Source: Tridacna crocea
Taxonomy: Eukaryota > Mollusca > Bivalvia > Cardiida > Cardiidae
Direction of reading: 5' to 3'
Assembly: GCA_943736015.1 (NCBI GenBank)
Contig: OX031057.1
Coordinates: 37,100,501 to 37,164,500 of the forward strand
DNA: 64,000 bases
Shown here one piece after another: positions 21,486 to 31,600 of this stretch (within the stretch, counting starts at the first letter, position 1; each line of letters opens with the position of its first letter). The notes below the pieces were generated by a model. That model saw only the letters and a program-made list of their open reading frames with translations. It made no database searches and had not been told where the DNA came from. A program made the translations under genes and the position numbers.

Positions 21486-22322
21486 ATGTTGTTTTGCAGT
21501 TGGTAACAACTACAATTGAGATGAAGATATGGTTAGTATTTTTTAAATGATGAACACATAGAATCCATACTTAGTTTATATGAACAATGTTACATACATG
21601 AAATATGGTTATCACATAGAATGTAGACTCATTTTATATGAATAATGGTATGTAAATGGTTATCACATAGAATGTACACTAAGTTTGTATATTTAATGTT
21701 GTGTACATGATTTTACAAAGTGGTAGAGGCATAGAATTTAAAATATGGAGGTCAGCTTTTACTTTCACTTTCAATTCATTTTGGCCTTTTTTTCAAGGTT
21801 GGGATTGTGCAGTAAATTGTGAAATGTTCCTCCATGAATTTGACAGTACTTCACAGTTACTGTTGTAGAAACATACACAGATCTGAATTATTTTCAATGC
21901 TGATGGATTTTCTATTGCATTGGAATGGGGAATATAAACTTGTCTAGAGTTACACTGGTTTATATTTGGGTATTATCATCAGCTTCAGATAGGTGGACTT
22001 TTTCCAATGTAATATGATGGGTTCTACCCAGAGTAATTCAGAGACTAAGTTTTAGAGTATTGTTTTGAAATTGAAATTAGGCATTGGTATAGGGCTACTG
22101 TATTTGTACATAGACTTTTACAGCTGGTAAATCTATCAGATTTATCCTGACCTAGTTTTAGTTTGTTATTTGCAGATGCAATATTTACTTCTGTCAGGGT
22201 TCATGCGTGAATTGTTTCATTTACATTGTTATACCTTTCGTGGATTATTTTTTTGTTTGATTGAAAAAGTATATTATAAGTTTACATCACTGCCATAACA
22301 TGTCATGAAATGAAATGGAATA
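21486..22322 (+). other. Likely 3' UTR / downstream of VWA gene
   Basis: A/T-rich, no exon-like ORF. Short local direct repeats occur at 21550-21730 (ATAGAATGTA/CACATAGAATGTAGACTC variants spaced about 60-70 bp). No AATAAA close to the stop was found; the nearest clear one is near 22995. Confidence 0.4.
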
Positions 22323-22552
22323 TTAACCCTTTCCCAAACGACAAAGTTTAGAATCTTCCAAACTCAAAGAGTTTGCAGACGATAATTTCAAATTTGATAA
22401 AAATGGCAGAAAAGTCTCCAAATGGGTAGAAAACATTGTGGGAAAAGAAGAAATTGCTCGTTACGAGCAATTTCTCCTTTACCCACAGTGTTTTCGAAAG
22501 ACTTGTACTGCAGACACATAAAAACAAGGGCTTGTTTGGGAAAGGGTTTTAA
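22323..22552. mobile_element. piggyBac-type MITE, GCTCG subfamily
   Basis: TTAACCCTTTCCCAAACGACA start, TTGGGAAAGGGTTT end; hairpin centre AAATTGCTCGTTACGAGC. Confidence 0.75.
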
Positions 22553-22721
22553 AACAGTTGTATTTGTAAAATGTCAGAGTTTGAGTTGTGTGTTTAAAGA
22601 GGTAATGAGACCAAAGGTCAAATATAATACGAACTTCTTCACACACACTACAAGGCCTGATCATACTGTACTACAAAGCAGACTGTTGTAGTGATTCTTT
22701 TCTTATATGCCATCTTTTTAG

Positions 22722-22914
22722 ATATTCTAAAGGAAAAGTCGAAAGTAAATTGAATAAACTGAAAAAGCAAAGAATTCAGAGAGAATTGGGATTTGAAAGA
22801 GCCGGACTTGAAGACTGTGAACTTCTAACAGGAGTATATGCACTGTGCATGATATTGGAAAGCGACACAGTGTACTTGTGTGATACTGAAAGCCTACACA
22901 GATCTCATGCATGA
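22722..22914 (+). CDS. Doubtful exon-like stretch
   Basis: Acceptor-like CATCTTTTTAG, then 63 open codons to a TGA in the phase left by the exon ending at 20444 (Arg then YSKGKVESKLNKLKKQRIQR). A GTATAT donor-like site at 22834 would end it earlier. It could be an alternative 3' exon of the VWA gene; the second half has repeated TGATACTGAAAG-like words and does not look coding. Confidence 0.2.
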
Positions 22915-22994
22915 TACAGAAAATATATTTTGATCTTCTGTATTTCTTGGTATAAATAACATTCATATATTATTCAGAATGTATATGGGTATAA

Positions 22995-23000
22995 AATAAA
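22995..23000 (+). promoter_or_regulatory. Possible polyadenylation signal
   Basis: AATAAA within ATAAAATAAAGG, 1.5 kb after the VWA stop codon. Whether the transcript reaches this far is unknown. Confidence 0.25.
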
Positions 23001-23274
23001 GGATGTTGCATATTGCATAATATAGAAAAACCCTTTTACCAGATGACAAAATTTTGGACACATCATGTGAATAAATACGCAGACAACAAATTAAATATGA
23101 GAAGACAAATCAAAATTTGTTGATGCCCAGATGATGGAATTTGTCTTTGATTGGTTCATTTTTAAATGCACTGTCTATTATCATTAGTATAGTCATTTGT
23201 TGTATTCATGAAAAATTTTGTTTTATTACAATTAATGTGATATGAAAAAATGTGATAAATATATATATACATTG

Positions 23275-23505
23275 AAACTCTTTAGTAAACGACAAAATTT
23301 TAGACTGGTCCAAATTGAAAGCATTTGCAGACGACAAAATGAAAATGTGACTACAGAATTAAAATTTGTTTTAGCAATGGAAGAAAAATTTTTGGAAAAA
23401 GGAGAAAATGCTGGTTACCAGCATTTTATCCTTTTCCCACAATGTTTTCGAAAGACTTCTTTCATAGGCATGTTAAAAGTCGGGATTGTGTGGTAAATGG
23501 TTAAG
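23275..23505. mobile_element. piggyBac-type MITE
   Basis: Left end ACTCTTTAGTAAACGACA, right GTGTGGTAAATGGTTAA; hairpin with one changed base in the right arm (TTTTATCC). Confidence 0.72.
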
Positions 23506-24221
23506 CAAAAATTTACCTATTCATGTAGAGGGGATTACATTTAAAACTATTGGATGAAAATGATACAAGTACAGTGTGCAAAAGGGAGCAATTCTCTTGT
23601 ACAAGCAGCTTCTCCAGTTCACACACTGTTCTCATATATTGCATGATCCAAGGGCATTAAAAGTTGCATTTACATTGTCAGGGATATAGCATTTACCAAA
23701 TACTTGCAATGTTTTAACCATTTGTCACATATTCCCAGTGTTCAACCATTATGAGGGAGAAAGCTTTTGAAAACATCATTGGATAAGAATAAAATGCTGT
23801 TACCAAGCATTTTCACTTTTTTTTTCAATGTTTCCTAACCTTTGAAAGACAAATCCTTTTTTGGAAAAGGCTAAAAATTTGTTGTCATTTGACCAGAGTT
23901 TCTTGACTTTATAAATAGAATTCATCTGTTTATTTTTTACATGTAATACTCTGGAGTTTTTTTTTTTTTCTATGCATTTATACTTTTTTTGTACTATTTT
24001 TGTTCTTCAAAGTATTCCAGTGTTATTCTCTGTGAATCGTAAATGAAGGGATTTTTTTTTTTATTATTTCACAATGAATTCCTAGTTCAAGATTTTGTTT
24101 TATTTACTGTGATTTAAATTATCTTTTATCTTTATATAAAAATTTATCTCAGAACATTTCGTTGTTTTTTTTTTGGTTACCTATGTACCTTTTTAAATTT
24201 CTTTTCTTGTCTTTCTTATAG
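23506..24221. other. Intergenic, poly-T rich
   Basis: A decayed MITE near 23700-23890 and several T runs of 8-12. I see no coding sequence. Confidence 0.4.
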
Positions 24222-24289
24222 ATGGTTACAACAAGTTGCCAATATGGGCAATGTCCCGCTCCAGACTGTTACTAAATTTATCTATCGCT

Positions 24290-24538
24290 TCACAATCGTC
24301 TTTTAACTACAGCCGTGGGGGATTCTAAAACATCTGTATCCAACATGAACCCATAATCTCGGCAATCATTTGGCAGGTCGTCTGCCCAGATAATTATGTT
24401 TGCTTGTTTCTGATATCCGCTTCTCTCTTTGTCATGTTTTGGGAAGTAATTTTCGACGGAGTATTTTATTGGTGAGCCAATCTGACTTATGACGTGATGG
24501 TTGGAGGTTCTATACCCGCCGGGGTCCGTATTCACCAA
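24290..24538 (-). CDS. Unrecognised ORF, possible exon
   Basis: A minus-strand ORF of 82 codons ending at TAA. Its first 19 codons overlap a MITE, but the rest, after an acceptor-like AAGTCAG, is compositionally coding-like (GSPIKYSVENYFPKHDKERS, IIIWADDLPNDCRDYGFM). It lies about 0.9 kb beyond the stop of the CEMIP-like gene on the same strand. I do not recognise the family. It may be a lone exon or a gene relic. Confidence 0.25.
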   Translation of the reverse strand: MVNTDPGGYRTSNHHVISQIGSPIKYSVENYFPKHDKERSGYQKQANIIIWADDLPNDCRDYGFMLDTDVLESPTAVVKRRL

Positions 24539-24716
24539 CCATTCTTAAGAACGTTCTTTGTCTTGTTCTCCAAAATGTTCTACATTTGTAAGTAACACAA
24601 CTTCTGATTGGCTAAACCATTCGGTTTAGCCAATCAGAAGTTGTGTTACTTACAAATTTAGAAACCTTGGAGAATAAGACTAAGAATATTCTCAAGAATG
24701 GTTGGTGAATACGGAC
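24522..24716. mobile_element. Palindromic MITE, GTATTCACCAACC ends, copy 1
   Basis: About 195 bp forming one long inverted repeat: CCGTATTCACCAACCATTCT ... AGAATGGTTGGTGAATACGG with centre CTAAACCATTCGGTTTAG. Other copies: 42586 and 63445. Confidence 0.8.
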
Positions 24717-25033
24717 ACAGGTCAAGGCAAATATTTTCTTTCCGGCAATTTCTCGCCTCTCAACTCTGATGCATGTGAAAAAAGTAGTCCGTGGCTTGGA
24801 AAGAAAGCTGCGTCAGTTCCGGTGCGAGAAACCCAGGAAATACATGCGTATGTGTTTCAAACAAATAAACACCAATGCAAAAAAGAACGAAAAAAACTAT
24901 ATATATCAAGAAAGAGTTTAAGACTTTTAATGATTGTAGAAATCTGAAGAGCATTATGATCGGACTAGACACATTTGGGGAGGAATGACAGCGACAACTG
25001 CAACCCTATCCCAATCCTTAATCTAACTGAAAG

Positions 25034-25150
25034 CCTTGATAGGCCTGTATGACGTCATTTACCCTACATTTCTCGCGCTTGACGTAATGTAATGCGTTGA
25101 GCAACGCAACTATGCGGGAGGGGTTCGCCACGGGGAAATACGGAAAAAAC
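25034..25150. mobile_element. Fragment of TTTATTTCATGC-family MITE
   Basis: Only the inner part (TTTCTCGCGCTTGACGTAAT, GGGAGGGGTTCGCC) is present, without the ends. Confidence 0.55.
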
Positions 25151-25177
25151 TGTACTTGATTTCGATAAAGTAAATAA

Positions 25178-25376
25178 GTAAATTCACTCTTCCAAAGACA
25201 GAATTTTAAACCTGTCCAAATTAGACGAATTTGGAGACGACAAACCCTACATAGAAAAAATATGAAATAGGTCTATGAAAGAGTAGCAAATAATGGTGGA
25301 AATGGAGAAAATGCTGGCAAGCAGCATTTTCTCCTTTTCCGCCACTATTTTGAAAACCTTTTGTTCTTCGGGTTCT
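25178..25376. mobile_element. Decayed piggyBac-type MITE
   Basis: AATTCACTCTTCCAAAGACAG start; hairpin GGAGAAAATGCTGGCAAGCA retained with compensating GGAAAT/CCGCC changes near the ends. Confidence 0.5.
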
Positions 25377-25454
25377 CGAGATTATTGTGAGAGCTACAAA
25401 ATATACAAAGATTAAGTGGACTGTAGAAATAAAAGCAATCCTAACTTGAATATT

Positions 25455-25460
25455 TTTATT
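25455..25460 (-). promoter_or_regulatory. Polyadenylation signal of CEMIP-like gene
   Basis: AATAAA on the minus strand begins only 11 bases after the TAA stop of the last exon, implying a very short 3' UTR if used. Confidence 0.5.
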
Positions 25461-25471
25461 TGTTGCTACAT

Positions 25472-25644
25472 TTAACAATCGCCGCTGCACGGCGCAGACT
25501 GTTGCAAAACACCCCAACAGAATTTTCCGCCATTTGATGTACCCTCACATTGGCGCATGCGCGTCTTCACTCCATAACTGCCGACTGCGATACCGTCACA
25601 GAAACAATCCGACCATCTTGACCAGGTTGTGAAACGTCCATTGG
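25472..25644 (-). CDS. CEMIP-like last exon: TSP1 domain 2
   Basis: Acceptor GATATTTCAG, stop TAA at 25474-25472. RFTTWSRWSDCFCDG opens a thrombospondin type 1 repeat with six cysteines, the R-x-R-x-C motif (KTRMRQCEG) and CSGDC at the very C-terminus. The WxxW Trp spacing is a typical site for C-mannosylation. Confidence 0.92.
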
Positions 25645-28600
25645 CTGAAATATCAAGGTTGTAATGGTGAATATTGATGATTTTTTTGTTATTTATCATC
25701 GCTACCGGTTGTCTATATGGGGTAGGCACATAGAAGAACGTTACATATGTTACAAAAGGAATTGCAAGATACAGGGTGAAATCCATCTTACGTTATTCTA
25801 GGTACTTTCACGTGCTCAGTATATAGCACTGTAGCACGGGACTTTGGTTTAACGTCGCAAGTGAAATACTTTTTCAGAACTTTTAGTTGGACAACCGTAG
25901 TGATAGAACCCACATCCTAAAATGCCCCGGGGTGGCTTAGTCTCTTCAAGTAAAAATAAACTAGAGTACCATAAGCAGTTTACAGCCTTCAGCTGTTCAT
26001 GCTTCTTGCGTGAAATATTCAAGTCGAAAAAGGGGCATACTTGTGTCGAAAATATATTAACCCATTACCAAACGAGAATATTTTAGAATGGTCCAAATTG
26101 AAAACATTTGCAGACAACAAAATACAAGTGACTGAAAATTTGAAATTTGTTTTGTGAAGGGTAGAAAACATTGTGGGAAAAAGAGAAAATGCTGGTTACC
26201 AGCATTTTCTCCTTTTCCCACAATGTTTTCTAAAGGCTTCTTTCTCGGGGGTGTCAAAAGTAGGGATTGTGTGGTAATGGGTTAAGGGTAAGCTGTCCAT
26301 CTGCTAGGGGACAACTTGCCAAAGGCTAAAATAAATTATTACCTAGAGTATTGATAAAGACATGACGATGTGTCAAAGTTTTCGAAGAACAGTGCGGATA
26401 CAGGCCGATACGGGGTTGATGTGCTAACTTTGTCTTCAAAACAGGCGTGCTAAATGTATGAGCCATGCGCTATGAAAAGACAGTTCAATGCGTCTGCAAC
26501 AACTACCCGAACTATCGATCCTTCTGACTTTGTGCAGTGCAGCTCCAGCAAGCTGATACGAGTCGAAACCTTTTGCTAATTGTAAATTTACTGCATGCCA
26601 AAGAACCACTCTACCTCGTGATTCAGTCGGTTCTTAGACGAAAAAGACTTCTGAATCCATATTTATGCAATGAATTGGTTGGCATGATGCAGCACGGAGA
26701 CGCATTGACCCTTGTCCTGCTAAATAACTAAACCAAAATTTTTATTTCCATATTAAAAACTCTAATACTATAATTTCAAAGTTATGTATTGGGGAATAAT
26801 ATCTCTATATCGGACAGTGTAGATCAAAGATCTGAGTGCAAGTTCTGTGCGGTCTGATCTTGATCTACACTGTCCTAAAAAAATTAGTGAGTCGCGATTA
26901 GCAGCCTATGGGTTAAAACCCGTTTTCCCAGTGTCAAAGCCTATTCATTTTATGAAATACTTTCTTCAGTCGTTGTCTCAGTTGTTTTATTTCATGCTTT
27001 CCGGTAGGATATCGAGAAGTAGCAGTGAAAATATTTTTCGATCTTACACTGGTACCACCAGGGAAAATACCGATTTTCATGTTCTTGTTGCCTAGGCAAA
27101 TTGAACGTGCCTCACAACCAGATGGGAATATGACGTCATTTACCTTACATTTCTCGCGCTTGACGTAATATTGTAATGCTTTGCTATGCGGGAGGGGTAC
27201 GCCACGGGGAATAACGAAAAAGAACTGTACTTGAATTTGATAAAGCTCTTCCCAGGAAGGGTTAAAGGCATGAAATAAATAGAACATGTAAATCAAGGTA
27301 GGACTGCAGGGAACCTGCTGTCGACTTTGTATTTACAACTCCAAACACTTCACCGCTTTTTGAACCTATATCCTAAAAATACCCCGAGATGGCTTAGTCT
27401 CTTCAATTTAATCCTTATCCTGCTACGGAACTAAAATAAAATGTTCAGTTCGATAGTAAATACCCAAAAATTGTTTTTTCAAAGGTATGTTTCGGGGAAA
27501 AATATCTCCAGATTGGATAGCGTAGATCCAAGATCAGACTGCACGTTCTGTGCAGTCTGATCTTGATCTATGCTGTCCGCAAAAGGTCAGCGAGTCGCGA
27601 TAAGCAGCCAAAGGGTTAAGATAAACTGGAGTACCATAAGTAGTTTACACCCTTCAGCTTTTGATGCTTCTTCCATGAAATATTCAAGTCGAAGGAGGGG
27701 CATGATTGTGTCGAAAATATGTTAAAGGTTTGTGGTCCATCTGATATAGTATCCTGTACTCTTACCAACGCACCTCTTACCAAAACACAGAACTTTAAAC
27801 CTGTCCAAATTGAAATCAGTTTCAGACATCTTTAAAGTAGCTGATTTGTCTTTGAAGGGATAAAAAAAAGCATTGTGGGATGAGGAGACAACGTTAGTAT
27901 TCAGCATTTTCTCATTTTTCCCATGATGTTTTGAAAAGCTTTACTTCCTGGGTTTGTTTAAACTCGGGGTTGTATGGAAAAGGGTAAGCCATATGCAATT
28001 TATTGGTTCTGATTTCTTTAAAATTTAACGGGTAAAAATTGCTGGTGTTTTAGAAAAGCGTTATCTCTGTGCCACACAATCCTGAGTTTTAACTATCCTG
28101 AGGAAACATCCTGTTAAAAACCTTGTGGCACATGGAGAAAAGTTGGTGACCAGCATTACTCCTTTCTCCACAAGGCTCTATACACTTTCAAAGACAATTA
28201 CCATCGCTTTAGCCACGACATTTAACATTTTCTAAAAATGCTTTTAACTCGTGCTAGTCTAATGTTTCACCGTTTGTTAAAGAGTTAACCCCTTACTCCA
28301 TAGATACTCATTTTGACGTATCAACAACAGACAGCTTTTGAAAACATTGTGGGAAAAGGAGAAATTGCTCGCAACGAGCAATTTCTCCTTTTCCCACAAT
28401 GTTTTCCACTCAATCTGATATTTATAACATTATTTGTGCATATTTTTGACATCATATCTTTATTTGCTGCTGAAATTGAAGAGCCTCAAATTGGCATATA
28501 AGGTAAAAGGTTAATACAAATTGGATCGTTCGAGAATTAACATACTTGGACAAGGTCGTTGGCACTCCATAATTTCCACCTCCTGACCGACGCAAGTGGA

Positions 28601-31600
28601 TCCGTCCAAATATGGCTTTGGATTGTCACATTCTCGTTTTCTGTAGGTCTGTAGTTTTTCATCACCTTGTAAAAACAACAATGATGACGGAATGGTAATA
28701 TCGTCTTGAACAGACAAAAAAAATGGAAGGGGTACTGAAATATGAATATTGAAACTCATTAATTTTGTGGCCCAATATAAAGTGAAATGATGAAAGGTGA
28801 CGACGCCAGGTATTTGTCTCCTCTTCCCTATTGTTAAACATATTGTTGAAAGTTGGAATTGTTCAATTAAATATATCTTTCTGAAGATCAGATGTAATTC
28901 CAAATCATTCTTGGAAGACAGCAATCGCTCTAAAAAAGTTTGTCCCGCAGTACACGTAGATAAACAGAGATGGGTTATCGGGGAACGCTAAAAATCGTCG
29001 AAATACAAATAAGTACAAGAAAACGATTATCCCTCGATGTATTCATGTACTATATTGAAAATAATCACAGCGCAGTATCAATTAGCCGTAGTTTGTATGA
29101 TGGCATGTCTTTTCCTGTCTCCCTCTGTCATTTCCAGTATAGCTTAACCCTTTACGAATCAATGCTATGTTTTAGTCATGTTTTTTTTTTATAACTTTCA
29201 TGGGCGCTGTAGCTGATTTTATCAATATCGGTTATTGTCTACAATAAAAACAAGGTCTGTAAAGCCCTATGCATTTGCAATATTGCGATGACATCATCCT
29301 TAGTTTGTCATCTACAACAGATTTTGGAGTGAACAAGCCTTATTCATGTTGTATGGTCATAACTATAAGTGCAGTTTATATCTTATGTTCTCTAGCGATT
29401 ACTGTTATATTATATGGCTTGCAACAGGCCAAAAAGGGCCATTCGGACATTTGCGTAAAGTGTCGTTTCGGACCAGCCTGCGCAGTCCGCGCAGGAAAAT
29501 CCGGAAAGATACTTTCCTTTTATATGTAATTTTCTGTTTTGCGTAAGTCTACTGTGGCACAAAATCTAGTGTAGTCGAAAAGTGCCGTTACGGATTAGCC
29601 TGAGCGGACTGCGCGGGCTGATTCGGAACGACACTTTACGCAAATGTCCGAATGTCCCTTTTCGCGTGTTTAAAGCCAAGTTATCATTCTTACCGCGCTT
29701 GCAACAATGAGCCCAGCTTGACCATTCACCCCACTGCCCATCTTTGGCCTCCTGGGTATCACCGGCACCCCAGTCCTGTCAAGACAATTGTTGTAGAGTG
29801 TACAAACATGTATTTGGACCATGTACTGTGAAGTGTGTGTTTAATCCATTACCACACGATCCCTACGTTTGACGCCCCTGACAAAGAAGCCTTTTGAAAA
29901 CACTGTGGGAAAAGGAGAAAATGCTGGTAACCAGGATTTTCTCCTTTTTCCACAGTGTTTTCTACCCTTCCCAGAACAAGATGTATCCTCTTCTTGAGAT
30001 ATGTAACTTTTAATTATAAAATGAACACAAGCTTTCGGCGGTACAACCGCCAAACAACTGAACATTACTGCAGGCTTTCTATCACAGGATCACACTTGGA
30101 GAAGGCGGTTGTACCGCCGAAAGCTTGTGTTCATTTTATAATTAAAACTTCCCAGAACAAATTTCAATTCTTCAGTCATCTTTATTTTGTCGCCTGCAAA
30201 TGCTTTCAATTTGGACCAGTCTCAAATTTTCTCCTGTGGTAAAGAGTTAATCCATTTGCGAAACGTATCGAATCAGGTCAGCCTGTGCAGTTCGCGCAGA
30301 CTGAATTTACGTCGAATTTTACCTTTGGTTACAAATTTGCATGTTCAATTATAATTATAATTCAAATGTGAGATGTTTATTAGACAAAATGGATTTTAGG
30401 GATTCATGACCACATGATGACGGGCCTGGCTTTCAGGCCCTGCATTTAAGTCATTCTAATAAACAAGGTACACAACTACAGAAAAGCCACAGAAATATGA
30501 GTTGTTATTTGCCCTTCTTCTGAAATACAGGCGTTAAATCAAACATTCAGAACACTGAGAACACAGAGTTTTCGTTTTGCAGTATTACTTGATGATTTTA
30601 TTTAAATGAAATGGCTCTTTTTAACGGACTGACACCAGTCTACACGATGACTTGCATAGAAGCAACCTTACTCAAAGCAAAGGGTGTTTCAGAGAGAGCT
30701 TGGGCGAGGAAATGCCCTAGCCTAGTACTGATGAAACCCAGGACTTAAACGAATTGATTTGCTTCTAATGGTCCGAAGTTGAATATCTGGAAGCCTACAG
30801 GGTTCTGTTAACCCCTTACCCCATAAGGCATTTCTATAGTATTCCTAATTGACCCTAAATAATAGCAAGGATGAAGCCGTTTCCTATGTGTATATGACAT
30901 CTTTTGATAGCACAGAAAACATTGTGACAAAAGGTGAAATTGCTCGTCACGAGCAATTTCACCTTTTGACACAATGCTTTCCAAAGGCTCCTACAAGCAA
31001 TGTGTAGAAATGTGTATCTATGGAGTAAAGGGTTAATGATCCACTTTTTTTAACTTAATTTTTTTTTTTACATAACGGTAAACCTCATTTTCATCTTTAA
31101 TTCTGTTATATTATGGCAGCCAGTACACCTTTCAGTGCATTCCTGGCGTTTGGTTTACAAGTACTTTGCATAATATAGCCTTTTCAAAGCACTGGCTACT
31201 TTCCCACATGAATTTAATCGAAAGAATGTTTAGCAAAAGGATATGAATAGATCGTGTAGCAACTGTCATAAATTCGGCATAAGGATTTGACCCACTCGTG
31301 TAGCGACTGTCATAAATTCTGCATAAGGATTTGACCGACTCGTGTAGAGACTGTCATAATTTCTGCATAAGGATTTGACCGACTCGTGTAGAGACTGTCA
31401 TAATTTCTGCATAAGGATTTGACCGACTCGGCAATAAAAGCAGCGACCCCTTACTTTTAAGCTCTTTATTTTACCAACCGTATTACCAGTCTCTGTATTC
31501 ATATTGAAGAAAGACAGAACGAAAGAAAGAAAGACACAAAAAAGACACAAAGACAACAGAACCTAATATGAGCAGCTTACCATCTCAAGCGTCTGTGAAG

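Noticed and set aside
25515-25640. TSP1 exon as a separate small secreted protein
   Set aside because: The upstream ATG at 25784 would lie in intron; the exon joins in phase 1 to the TSP1 exon at 28546, which is the better model.
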